A DNA stretch of 64,000 nt, taken from assembly GCF_963662255.1 (NCBI RefSeq), contig NC_085051.1, positions 58,212,654-58,276,653 on the forward strand, given 5' to 3'. The translations under genes and the position numbers were made by a program. A model generated the notes under the pieces. It searched no databases. It saw nothing but the letters and a program-made list of their open reading frames with translations, and was not told the DNA's origin. This document shows positions 1 to 12,100 of this stretch, one piece after another. The DNA comes from Cinclus cinclus (taxonomy: Eukaryota > Chordata > Aves > Passeriformes > Cinclidae). The stretch's first letter is position 1, and each line of letters begins with the position of its first letter.

Positions 1-3000
1 CCCAGCAGCTCAGAGCAGAGCTGGGGGTGCTGCTCAGGCAGTGGGAGCCATGAAGGGTTAAACAGGAGCTCAGTCCTGCTGGCCTGGCAGTGGAGTTGTT
101 TCCACAAGGGAATGATGCAGATACAACTTTTCCCAGGGCCCACAGAGTGGTGTCTGAATTTCGGGGGTGGTGGGAGGGCTCACCTGCCTTTTGCTGAGAC
201 TGGTTGAGATGAATCAATGTAATATGGGACTACACTTTTTTATTTAATATGAATAAAATCAACGGGAGCCATATATGTATGTGTGTTCTTTCCAGAGAGC
301 CGTTTTTTGGGACATTTGAAAACACCATGTTGTTTGCTGGGGGCTCTTTGCTCAGCTGCTGTAGGAGCTGATGGGTGCCCCAAGTTATTCTGCCTCTGCC
401 TCACCCTGTCACTTACAGGGGACAGAGGGGCATGAGCAGCACTTGTGCCTAAGGTAGTTCCTGTGCACCCTTTGTATCCCTGGGGGAACCCCATGGGATC
501 CTCCCAGCCCAGACTCCTGGCCTGACACACTCCACACACTGAGCTTGCTGCAGTTTTCTCCTTTCTCCTGTGAATGCCAGCAGGAAATGCAGGCTCTGCA
601 CAGCACAGGGTCTGTCCTGCTGCTGCATGAGTCCTGGAGAGGCGTGGAAGGCAGCTGGATTGGGTTAGGAAACACAGCGGTGCTTTGGAAGAATCCTGAC
701 AGCTGAAATGCTGCAGTCAGGGCGTTAGTGCAGTGGACTGAGAGGCAACAGGCACCCTGTGCTTCAGTTCTAGCTCATAAACTACAGGAACAATGGGAAC
801 TGAACAGCAGCAGCACCAGTTCTGAGACTCCACGTGATGAGGAGTGAACCAAAGCTATTCCATGTCAGCTGCCAGGTTCTGTTAGTGACAGAGAGGCAAC
901 AGCAAGGAACGGAACGGGCAGGAGGACTCTTTTGTTGTTACCCTCTACCTTTTTATTTCCAGCAGCAGCTTGAATGAACAACTGGGCTGTCCAGGCTGTG
1001 GATTCCTGGCCCCTGAGGGCAGCACCAGACCCTGCTCTGGGTGCTGCTGCTCCAGCTCTCCCTGGGCCCCTGTTCCTGTGCTTGGAAAGGTGCAAGGAGC
1101 CACTGTGATCGTGCAGTCACGTTCCTGTGTTTGGACGTGCAGTGTCACAGCTCCTTCCTCCTTTGCCTGTACCTGGTTACCGTGGAGATGGAGAAGAGCT
1201 CACTCTAAAATAGTGAAGGCTGAAAACCAACCCAAATAAGGCAGTAAGTCTCCCATGTCCTGCTTTTTCAAAGGACTATCAGGCCAAAACTGTCCAGATT
1301 GTTTGCTACCATCAGGCCACAAATGTTGCAGCCAATTAGAATCAATACACGCATAGCAAAGACTGAAGGCTTTCCTTGAAGCAGCTCTTTTTTTTTAAAC
1401 ATTTGGAAGTAATCCATGATTTTCCACTGAATCTTCACATGCAAAGAAGTGCTCAGAAAAGTGCCTGAAGAGTTTAACTGATAGAAGTAGATAATTTTCA
1501 TGTCTTCTGAACAAAGCACCTTGGGGCTGAAATGAAGGGGGGTGTCAAAAAATAATAGTTTTCTCTCATTTCAGTATTTGGAGGTAGGAATATATATTTA
1601 TTAGGACAGATTTCCTGGAAAAAAAAAAAATGTTAAGAAAGGTTAAGCAAGTTTTAGAGGAACTTAATTAATAAATTACCCACTTTGGATTTGTTTTGTC
1701 AAAGTTTTTGTTTCTCTACAAAAATGTTGTAGTCTTTCACATCCAGGTGACAGGTTGCATACAGATGATACAAGTATATTTGAGCTTGGAAATAAAAATG
1801 TATCCATGTAGCTAAAAACATCCAGGTGATAAAAATAAATAATAAAAACAGGATAAAAATGCTTTTAACTCTGGATCCTAACAAAAAGACAACAGCATTT
1901 TTCTTAAATGCTGCTAAGGGGTGTCAAGAGGAGGTGAATCACCTTGCTGAGGCACAGTAAGTGCAGGAAGGATGGAAAGAAGGAGCAAAGGCTGAAAAAT
2001 AGGAAGTACTGAGAAAGCTGTGGAAAAAAGTGAGCCAAAGTGGAGGTGGGAGGGAACGGGAGGGCAGCCTGCCAAAAACCAGCTCAAGGAAACGGAGCTG
2101 GTAAACAGACACACATTTGGAGGAGACGCTCACTGCAGCAGCGACGGGAACACGGATCCTTCCTGCTGGAAACACACACAGTTACTGCTCAGCCCGCAGA
2201 AACCAGAACCATTTCAGCAGGAAGGGTCAAATGAGAACCTTGCTCCAGAGTGCCCTGGACAGCAGCAGTGCTGGCACAGCCATCAGATCAATCAGCTGGA
2301 AGACTGGAATACAGGCTCCTTGAATTCTCTCCAGGATAAAAGCAAAGCCCCAATTTATGTAATCCCCTGCTGAGAGCTTCAACTGCTGAGCTCTGTTGGA
2401 AGGCAAGAAAAGGAGCGACCGCAGCGCTGTGTCAGGGCGTGTGGGTGAAACACTGAGTGTGGCTGTGGCTTCAGAGCAAGGGGGCAAATCCTCTGTGCTC
2501 TGACATTCCCCACTCTGGGAAATGGAGCTTAGCAACACCTCTTGTTTCAGCGTTTTCTCTTAGCTAGTTGGGAAGTCAGCACATGGCATTTGAGGAATCT
2601 GGTTCAAATCTTAGCAAGTCCATTAAGCTCAGCTCCAAAATTTCTTGAATGAGTCTGGCCCAAAATCTAAAAGCTGCAACAGCAATTAAAGCCTCTGATG
2701 CCTAAACCCGCATCATGCCTGCGCCTTGAATTTCCAAAGAACAGCATTAAAAGGACTCAAAAAGTTACAATTCTGCTTCATATTGGAAGGCTTTTAAATT
2801 ATGTTTTACTTTAACTTCACATTCCTTTGTGTTTTGGTGTCAGGCAGCAGCAGGTTCTTCACAATAAAAGCCAGGTAAAATGCACTTGTTACATTTTTAC
2901 AACTGGAATTAGATCAGGGGAGGTACCATAGTGACTGTTCTGCAGATTAAACTGTGTTATTATGGCCACATTGCACCGAAAGGCACAGGGAGGTGGCTGG

Positions 3001-3827
3001 GTCGCACCAGAAGGCACTTGGAGGATGGGTCCTGGGGCACCAGGAAAGGGGCAGGGTCACCCTTGGAGTACTCCGAGACCACAGAGACTGCTGGAGCACA
3101 AGCACATACTCCTGGGGCGTTGGAAGTTGATGATCTGCAAGAGTCCCTTCCTTTTTGATTCTCCAGAGATGTGAAAAAATGTCTTAAGGAAGATCTGCAG
3201 GAAAAGAACGCATTTCCCTGCGTGCCTGCACATGCCCAGCTCCAGCAAGGCTGTGGGGCCGGCAGGGCATTGCCGGGGATGCAGCGAGCAGCGTCATCCC
3301 TGTTCACTGGGGCACTCCGGCAGTAAAGGGTTAATACGGAACCAGCCCGGGGCTGAATGTAACATCAGCTGCTCCTTCAAAGGCACAGAGAGGTGCTACC
3401 CTGCACCGGGGATGCTGCCCGGAGTCTCTGAGCCAAAGAGAAATCACATCCTCATCCCTTGTTCAGCGTTCTGCAAAGGAAAAGCAGGAAACAAGAACAG
3501 CAGCAGCCAAACCGCAGCCTCCAAGACCAGCTCCCTCCTGCACTGCCTGTGGATAACATTATTCCAAAATTATTCCCGCAGGATTAAGTGGGGCTGCTCT
3601 CACATTCTGAGTTAATCATATTCAAAATACCTGCACAGACCAACATAAAATTTTACCTCTCACTGGTTCCACTGCCAAAACATTTCCTTATCAGAGAGGG
3701 ATTGTCCTGCCCAAATGAGGGCAGCCACTGCCCCCAGTTACCTGCAGGGTGGGAAGCAGAGCACGTGCAGAAGGAATCAAGGGTTGAGGTTTTTCTTATT
3801 TGTTTTTTTTTTTTCTTTTAAAATAGC

Positions 3828-3837
3828 TTTATTTATT
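3828..3837 (-). terminator. Tandem poly(A) signal on minus strand
   Basis: The minus strand reads AATAAATAAAGC (two overlapping AATAAA hexamers), followed by A/U-rich sequence and an A-run. It could end a long ARID4B 3' UTR (about 5.2 kb) or an unknown minus-strand transcript, or be the tail of a retrocopy. Confidence 0.3.
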
Positions 3838-5490
3838 CATACGGGAAATAGAGAAGCATCAAGAGAGACGGTTTTAAGTTACACATACACATAAAAAGTG
3901 CCTTGTTAAAACAGAAAGAAGAAAACACTCTTGTGCAACAGAGCAAAGTACTTCATACAAATTCCACATCTTACCCCTCCTTATGAAACTGGCATAGCTG
4001 GCAGGAGCACAGTAAATTAGGTCAAAATGTACCCAGATGAGGGATTAGAGGAAGAGTTTAGGAACAGCTGAAGACAGCGCTGGAACGGAAACGTTGTTGG
4101 GTTACTCGGAACGGCAGGAAAAACGAGAGACATCAGCAGAGCCCCAGCCCCAGCCCAGAGCAGTGTGTCCCCCAGCAGCAGGCTCGGGGTGAGGGCTGCA
4201 CACAGAGTGACAACCCCTGCAGGATGTCACAGCCGCAGCAGAGCTCCAGGGCAAAAGAAGGGAAAGTGAAAGAAAGAGGGAAAGAGGGAAAGTGAAGCAA
4301 AACTTCCGGGGTTACTGCAGTGACTGAGCTGTGCTGGTGCACATCAAACGAAGTCACTGCTCGTGTTTGAAATCTCCTGGTGCGGGATAAGCAGCAGCAT
4401 AAGGGTGTTACCCAATGTAAACAGCTGCAGAGCTGAAGCAGAACCAGCCTGCTCTAAGCCAGAATTTAGGGCTCCTCTGAAATGGGAAGGAGCAGGAATA
4501 ACGGCACAAATAGCAAAGATAATTCAATACAGACACCAGACAAGTCCTGTTCTTAGAAAAACTGCCTTCACAACTGACAGTTTTATCCTTGCAGTTTTCT
4601 TTAAATGACAGCACGGTGAGTATTTGTCATTGGGTTGTGGCTAATCATGAAATCCACCACTCACTGGCATTAAAACAAACACACCGTCAGACCAAGAACA
4701 CTGGAACACAAAAAACTTAATTTACATATCCATCCAAAGCAATGGGTGGAACTAACAAATACCTGTGGAATCTGGGGAACTCGCAGATCTCCAGAGCAAA
4801 CAAAAGATCCCAAATAAATCCCAGCTACTCAACGCTAACTGATAAAGGTGAATAATTTTAAACTCAGATCTCTCAAAAGAGCATCCGATTTGGTGTGAGG
4901 CAATATGGGAGAACAACAGATTTTCTCAAAATTTGAGAGCAATTCCTTAATAAGTGTGAGCTAATTATAAAATGTCATTTTCCTTAGCCCTGGAATTACA
5001 GTGAGTCTGCCTCTGGCAACATCCCCTTTGGTTCCACTGTTTTATTATGTCCCCCACATCTCCAGAGCCTTTGTCCTGCACACTGTAGCAAATAATAAAA
5101 TCCCAAGACCAGAGAAGGAAAAGTAACCAAGATTTCAGTGCATAATTTCTGCAAAGGCAGGGGCACAGTGAAGTAAACTGCTCAATATACTTTTGTGAAC
5201 AAGTTAATCTTTTATTTCAGCTGGTAAAATCTGGCTCACATCAGATTTCTTTCACAGGCCATCAAACCAAACCTGCTTTTCTTAAAAAAAAGACAACAGC
5301 ATTTCTTAGACTTACTGCTGTAAAACAATTCCAGTAAAGGATGCCCAGAAAATGCATTTGGCTGCCTCAGCTATCCAAGAATATTTTAATGGGGGAAAAA
5401 AGATCATCTTCTAAAAGTATTAATTTTTAAATATAATATTCCATCTGGTTGACAAACCTGTCTGCAGAGAGAAGGCTCTCTCAGCAGTGG

Positions 5491-5604
5491 ATGTTCTGAC
5501 TGAGGCACAGGAGCTGAAAATCCTTAGATTCAGATTCTCTTCCCAGCTTCACATCAAAGCCATCCTGAGTAATTTTGGCAGCCATTTCTCTGTACCTCCC
5601 CCTA
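5491..5604 (-). other. Doubtful 3' exon, unidentified protein
   Basis: The minus strand has an acceptor, ATTTTTTGTAG, followed by an open frame reading GRYREMAAKITQDGFDVKLG and ending ...CLSQNIHC then TGA at about 5491. It joins in phase with the block at 5716-5800. The composition looks protein-like, but I recognise no family, and 38 codons could be open by chance. Confidence 0.2.
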
Positions 5605-5715
5605 CAAAAAATGAGAATACATAACCATTAAAAAAAATTCTGTCTATTCTAACACTGCACCTTTTAAAACATTAGATTGAAACATGCACAATAGCACAAA
5701 CAGTGATTTAATCAC

Positions 5716-5800
5716 CTTTTCTGCTGCTCCCTGTGAAGGTCAGATACATCATCCTTCATGAAGACACATTCTTTGCCCTTGTTATGCTTTTCATTCAGTG
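5716..5800 (-). other. Doubtful internal exon, unidentified protein
   Basis: The minus strand reads EKHNKGKECVFMKDDVSDLH then REQQK(R), followed by a weak donor (AAAAG|GTGATT) whose phase fits the block at 5491-5604. Against it, in-frame TAA lies just upstream and no good acceptor follows that stop. Confidence 0.18.
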
Positions 5801-7328
5801 ATAATTACTACTGAAAATCTGTTTAACCTCTGTCAAAACAATGACTTATTATTGTTCTGACAACTCTGCTTTTCTTGCCTGATCTGTTTATGCTGATTAG
5901 GCAGGAGAAACTTTCTCAGGCACCAGCAACCTGATGGAGGAGCCAAAACCGAACAGGGATTTAACTGGGTGTTGCTAAACTTTCACATTAGAAAATAAAA
6001 ACTCATTACCACAAATGTAGCTGATACACTTGATGAAAGAAAGTGAAAACTAAAACAAGTAAGGAAATTATTCTTACCTAATGTGCATGCATGGAAACAT
6101 TCTGAGGTTTTTTCATCTTTCAGATTTATGCTAATGCAAAAATAAAGTATCAGCCAGCAATCTGAAAGTTCTTTGTAGCAACTGCAGGAAATGAGGGACC
6201 AGTCTGATTCTCTCACAACCTTGTTATTTTTAACAAGTGTGGGATCCAACATCTTAATTTTTTTGTTTTAACCTCCTAAGGAAGCTTGGAATAACAAGTA
6301 TCTTTTTAAGGAAAACCTGTAGATCAGAAGGCAGGAGAACAGCACAAAGACTGCCAAGGGAGTGCTTTATTTCTGCTTGGTCTCAGAAACACAATACCTA
6401 ATCTCTATTTAAAAAATCTCAATTCTGTATAATCATATTTACTGTGTCTTCAACAGGATAAACTTTCAGCCAGTGAAAGACACTTTGGAATTTATATCAA
6501 CAAGGCTTCAATCAGGGGATTATTGCAGAGCTAGAAATCATAGATTTTATTAGGGTTTCTTCTTGATTTCACCTTTAACCCAGGACAGCCCAATGATTCC
6601 AGCTAATTTTCTTTTCCCTGTGGTGTTTTTAAACAGCATAGATAACTACTGTAAACTACTGAATAATGTGATATGCTCCTTCCCAGAATGATAATAACAG
6701 GAAATGGTGACAGGCTGAAGGCTCTGCCAGGGGCTTGGCAGAAGTTGCATCTTTTCCTGCAGGTTTAGTGCTCTGCCAGAGTAACACCAGCTGTTTTTGG
6801 GGAGAGCAGTGCAAGGGAAGCAGGTGGAAGAGGAATCAAGGGAGGAAGTTCTCCCTGTCCATGGGCTGGATTGGGTTTCCATGTTCCATGGGAGCATACC
6901 TGGAGCCTTCCAAGCAGGGTTTTAAACATTCCTAAGAGACAGGAGCAGCAGTCAGCTGAGAACACACGTGAGGAACATCCAGGCCAGGGCAGCAGCTCCT
7001 CCATCCTCTGTGCCTGTTTAAGATCTCACAGTGTGCACACAGGTTAGAGACCAGAGATATGCACGAGATGTCATTAATCCTGTTATTTTCCCAGATTTCA
7101 GATTGCTTCTACAAATATTAAACATGTGACCCATGTTACTTCCTTTTAAATGAGTATTGCTTTTTATTCGTAGCTATTAGAAGGTTAACAAGTAAAAGTT
7201 AGCTCTGAAAAAAGTCTTTACAGTAATTTATGGAGATTAACTTTCCTATTTAGGGTAAATTCCAGACATTTACAAGAACAATCACTTAAATAAAAATAGA
7301 ATATAAAGCCTATGTTTAAAACATGGCC

Positions 7329-7334
7329 TTTATT
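7329..7334 (-). terminator. ARID4B: Candidate ARID4B poly(A) signal (distal)
   Basis: AATAAA on the minus strand with a U-rich stretch (TCTATTTTTATTT) about 40 nt downstream. Use of this site would add about 0.5 kb of 3' UTR, including a Pumilio-type element. Confidence 0.4.
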
Positions 7335-7750
7335 AGCGCTGTCTAGTGAGCTCCATATTTATCTTACATTGAAATAGTTCTGCTTTGCTTAAGAAAAGAC
7401 AGAAAAAGTGCATTTACAAGAGTACTTTTTCTTTAATTTTCTGCGAAAATGGAAGGAATTGGAATCACAAGTTGACAAATGTTGTAAAATGAAATTTCAA
7501 GAAACATCAAATTTTAGTAATGCTACGCCATCACTAGCGTTTCCTCCTGACCTTCTGCCGTGTGGAACCAGAATATCCTGATATACAGTCTAGAGAATCT
7601 ATGTTATTACTCTACAGTATATTAAACACAGAAAAAGGGGCTCAGACCCCCTTTCAATGTACAAACATGAATAAAAAAATTGTTTAAAAAAATCACTATT
7701 TATACATAATGTATATGCAAACGGCTTTAAATACAGGGACTTGGAAGAGT

Positions 7751-7758
7751 TATTTACA
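7751..7758 (-). promoter_or_regulatory. Pumilio-type element in distal 3' UTR
   Basis: The minus strand reads TGTAAATA, the core PUM1/2 recognition element. It is present only if the transcript runs past the proximal poly(A) signal. Single 8-mers also occur by chance, so function is inferred. Confidence 0.35.
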
Positions 7759-7813
7759 AACTGCATCTGCCCGTGGGACAATCCACAGGCAGAGCACACA
7801 CAGTTGCTTTTAC

Positions 7814-7819
7814 TTTATT
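7814..7819 (-). terminator. ARID4B: Candidate ARID4B poly(A) signal (proximal)
   Basis: AATAAA on the minus strand, followed after about 10 nt by a GU-rich element, ACTGTGTGTGCTCTG. It would give a 3' UTR of about 1.27 kb and is the best signal-plus-downstream-element combination in the region. Confidence 0.5.
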
Positions 7820-9076
7820 GGTGCATCTCAACTTTGGGAGATATAAAATTTATTCGGCAGTACAGCAAACACAAGAACTTGTGACAAAGCATCTTAAGGG
7901 CAACCCAAGAAATTTTGTTCCTCCAAACAAGGTTAAGTACTAGGACTGCCAAAGTTTCCAAATAAAGTTTTGTTTTAACCCAGATGCCTGCTGGCAGATC
8001 TGTGTGGTGGAGGATATGTAGACAGACCCATTGGTAGTACAGGTTTGGCTACTGGATAACTCCTCCTGAAGAGCCAGAACTGATAAGGATGTTTTGTCCA
8101 AAGAGTGAACTAACCTAGAATTTTTTTTTTTCCAATTTTATTAATATTTTTAAAAAATACATAAAAATACAACATCCAATGTCTGAATAAATATATTTAA
8201 CAAGTTGCAAGATACCTTATTTTACACAAAAATTTCAGCTTTAGAAATCTTGTTAAATAACTTCATTGTTGTTATATATTTCATTTTTCGTCTTTTTGTA
8301 ACAAAATAAAAACTCTGAAATTACATAGAAAAAAGACAAAATATTTTTGTCAAGGGATAAGATAGTCCACTGAAAACCTATTCACAATTCCACTGTAAAC
8401 ATTAATAAACATTAAAACATTTGCATAATTGTGTGCTCAAAAATCCTATAAAAAGTGGAAGACTTATTACAACTGTAGTTTTCAGTCAACTACACTTCCT
8501 TTCACAATTTATTTTGTCCCATTTACAGCTTTAAAACTGGGCACATTGCTGAACACATACTTTGGCAGTTCTGTATAGCAAGTGCTTCCACAAAGAGGAA
8601 CTACTCACCAAGAGTTACCCACAGCTTGGTGAAAGTGCAGCAGTTACTCAGCTCTTCTGGATAATACTCTGATGTCTGCTTGGTGCACTTGCCCTTTTTT
8701 TTTTTTTTTTTAAAGATCACCCTAGAACACCTGAATGCTTCATTGGACATAACTTTGCAAATTTGATAAGTGCCCTTTCTCTGTGTTAGGAAAAAACAAA
8801 ACAAAACAAAAAAGAAACAAACAAGAAACAAAAACAAACACAATGACAAGAATGTCACGTTGTGCCTACAAACCTTCAGTTACCAATGAGCTTAAGTTCT
8901 CTGAACAGTAAATTAAACAAAAGAAGGGGGTAGGCGGGGGGAACAGGTACAGTCCAGCAGTGGAAGTGTGTACAGGATATACTTGGCAATGTCCAACCAG
9001 TTGAGTGCTTTCTGTGGCTGAATTTCAGGGTTTATGTCCATGGCAGCGAGCTGCTGGCAAGGCAGAGAAATGTTTA

Positions 9077-9180
9077 TCACCTGCATTCCACAGCCAGCAC
9101 GTTCTGGGGAGGAGAGGATGACGAGGGGCTCATTCCAGTGTCTGAGGAAGCAGATGACATGGATGCTCCTGTATGGGACA
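9077..9180 (-). CDS. ARID4B: ARID4B exon 25 coding part (residues 1244-1277, stop TGA)
   Basis: 104 coding nt. It encodes [20 protein letters not shown] then [14 protein letters not shown] and TGA, matching the mammalian C terminus. Acceptor GTGTTCAG. The 3' UTR continues below 9077. Confidence 0.97.
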
Positions 9181-12100
9181 CTGAACACACAGAACAACAC
9201 ATCAGCAAGAGGTTATCAAAGTACAGCTCACAAGGAAGGTTGCCTTGGTTATTAGGTTGTGTAAAAGACATCAAAGCAGCAGCACAAGCACAAAAAACTG
9301 ACGTAGAGGTTTTGCCAATTGCTTTCCCTGCTGTATGCACAGACATAGCATTAGCCTTACCCAATTATTAAAAAGGTAACTCAGATGAGTCTAATGGAAG
9401 CACTTGCACTAGGAAGTCCAAGTTTCTACTACACAATTATAGAAGAGTCAACAAATGTTCCAAAAAGCCACAAATATTCTTTCTAAATATGTATGCAAAC
9501 AGATGGTAACGCTTTCCTTTCTTCTAAAATATTATCAATTAAATTGCTGTCAGTTATGCATTTCCAAACAAATTAACTCCTCGTGGGAATTATAAAGCAA
9601 ATCTCAACCTTACCTTCTCTGTCTTTCTTTTTTAATCGTTTCCTTCTCCTGTCTATGGTTGCTACTTCTGACTTCAAGGACATGTAGTATTTTCGTATCT
9701 CCTGGAGTTTTTCTTGGAGGAAGGAGATCCTTTCAGTGCTGCTCATATTGTCCAGTTCATCTGTAAGGGGAAAGAAAAGAAAAAAACAGCTTTGTCAAGA
9801 TGATTATAAACAAATGAATGCAGTTCTTAAGAGGATGTAAGACACAGAATGGAAGATAACACATTTCCATAACTATGCCAGAAAAGGCCCACACCTCATT
9901 TAGAATCCCCAAATTTCCATGCTTTTCGTTCAGAACAAATTTTCTCACAAATTCCCTGTAATCAAGTCATTTCAAGAATCCTTACTGAGCTGGAAGCTCC
10001 ATTTGTACACTCTGGGTGAAGCATTCTGGTGGTGGTGCTTGTCCCTGTGCTTGTCCTTGTCTCCATCTTTGATGTGAGGAGAAACCACTCTGGCAGGGGA
10101 GCGGGAAATCTTCTGTGGTTTGGATGCATTCATGTGTTTGACAGGAGTACATTTACTAGAACTGTCCAGGACAGGGAGGTCTTCACTGTCACTGCTTTGT
10201 CCTGTAGGGAAAAAAAAAAAAAAAAATTGGACTTAAAACCTTCACCTTGACATTTTAAAAACTGTGATTATAGCAAAGAAACAATGATTAAGAAGGAACT
10301 ACTGCGCCTTGCTCAGAAGATCCCAAAACACACCCAAGGAATAATGACCTCAGATTCCATGGATAACCTGGTCAGACACAACATGCACTGAACTCTCAAG
10401 TGCAATAATCATGGCTGATGCAGGAGAATTCAATGACTAGCCCCAATTAAAAAGTAACAGCCATATTTCTTTACAGAAATAATAAATAAACTTACCAAAA
10501 TTAGAATATTAGAGCACTAATAAACTGTCTTAAACCACCTCTTTTACCTTTCTAGTATAAAGCAGACACTAAAATCCTTTTCTTAAAGATTAAACCTGTA
10601 TTACTATGGGTAGATAGCACATGATTGTATTTAGTTATCAAACTGCTTTACACATCTAAAGGAACAGTTCTGAAACACCAGAAATTCAACATGTAACAGA
10701 AAATTTTTAGCTCACATATTCAAATATTTTAGATTCCCAAAATAACTGCCAAGTTTTCCACAGGAATGTTAAATAGATTTGAATAGTGTATGTCAGATAA
10801 TTAGTATTTTAGTTTGATATGTAAAAATGTAAGTGTTGCCACAAAGCCAAAACCACTGATTCATTCATGCAATGATTGTCAAAAATTCTGTGACAGGACA
10901 AGAGGAAATGTCCTTCAGCTGAAGGAGGGCAGGAATAGATGGGTTATTAGACAGTAATTGTTTATTATACAGATGGTGAAGCCCTGGCACAGGTTGCCCA
11001 GAGAAGCTGTGGCTGCCCCATCCCTGGAAGTGCTCCAGGCCAGGTTGGACAGGGCTTGGAGCAACCTGGGACAGTGGAAGGTGTCCCTGCCCATGGCAGG
11101 GGGTTGGAACAAGATGGTTTTTAAGGTCCTTTCCAACCCAAACCATTCTGTGATTCTCTGAAAAGTGAGCTACAGAAACACAAAAATCCAGATTTCTATG
11201 GCAAGTTACAAAATAGTCAGATGCTTGAGAGAAAAACTAGACAATATTCCTTTGGATGAAGAGCTGTTCTTTAGCATCCAACATTTTTCCATATTTCAAA
11301 AATGTTGAATTTTTACCCGGGACAAACACCGGTTTTAAGATTTTAAATGTGCCCTCTCCCAAATTCATAATCAACTCAATATATAAAAATCATCATAATG
11401 GTCAATATGTGGTAATGGCTGATATAAAAAATTATTTAGATGTTTTTTCTAAGTAAGCAATATAAAACAGGCAAGAGACTTCCCAGTTACACTGCTACTG
11501 CAGAGCTCGGAACTCCTCTCCATTTTATCAGCTGTAATCACAATGAATAAAAATGAAAAACCTTGAGAGGGATGCCCCATCCACTGGAAATTGTAACATG
11601 AGAACAGTAGGTTCTTACACACATTTACAGGACAGGATAACCTTCCCCCTCCTCCTCCTGCAGGAATATACCTGTTCCATTCTTTTCATTTTTGGCTGCA
11701 GCACTGGTTCGCTTTGGAGTTCGCTTTTGCTTTTTTGCCAGTGTTCCACTGTTGCTGTCACTGGGTCTTTTTTGACCTATGAGAAGAGGAAAAGAAAATC
11801 AGAAACAAGACATAAAACACCTCAAATACTTCTGCTACTAAAAAGCTCTTTTTATAAGCAACAAATAAATCTAAAACCAGACAGGCTGAGAGAGTTGGGG
11901 CTGTCCAGAGAAGAGAAGGCTCTGGAGAGCCCTTAGAGCCCCTTCCAGGGGCTGAAAGGGCTCCAAGAGAGCTGGAGAGGGACTTTGGACAAGGGCATGG
12001 AGTGACAGGACAAAAGGGACAATGGCTTCACACCGACAGAGGGCAGGGTTAGATGGGATATGGAGAAGAAATTCTTTACTCTGAGGCCCTGGCTGCGGCT

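Larger units (their letters stand above)
1..7309. other. Region downstream of ARID4B, no recognised gene
   Basis: In mammals RBM34 lies downstream of ARID4B, but I find neither its RNA-recognition-motif sequence nor a CpG-island promoter here, so it probably lies beyond the left edge. The stretch has moderately GC-rich patches (1.0-1.1, 2.0-2.5, 3.0-3.55 and 4.1-4.3 kb), a poly(A)-signal cluster at 3.83 kb and a doubtful pair of ORF blocks at 5.49-5.80 kb. Other open frames are short and resemble nothing known. Confidence 0.5.
7310..9076 (-). other. ARID4B: ARID4B 3' UTR (extent approximate)
   Basis: This AT-rich stretch follows the stop codon and contains several AATAAA hexamers on the minus strand (8513-8508, 8142-8137, 7854-7849, 7819-7814, 7334-7329). 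I ended it just past the last well-formed poly(A) site I could see, giving about 1.75 kb. The true end depends on which signal is used. Confidence 0.5.

Noticed and set aside
2931..3158. Plus-strand frame with IKLCYYGHI resembling the tail of some LINE reverse transcriptases (YFGHIMRR-type)
   Set aside because: Only about six residues agree, and the following glycine/arginine pattern does not hold. Too weak to call a mobile element.
6079..6134. Exon-like block with donor ATTAG|GTAAGA on the minus strand
   Set aside because: The phase needed to join the block at 5491-5604 contains a TGA, and the upstream acceptor is poor.
1..7000. Search for RBM34 exons, expected downstream of ARID4B
   Set aside because: No RNA-recognition-motif sequence and no CpG-island promoter on the minus strand. 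Probably outside the window.
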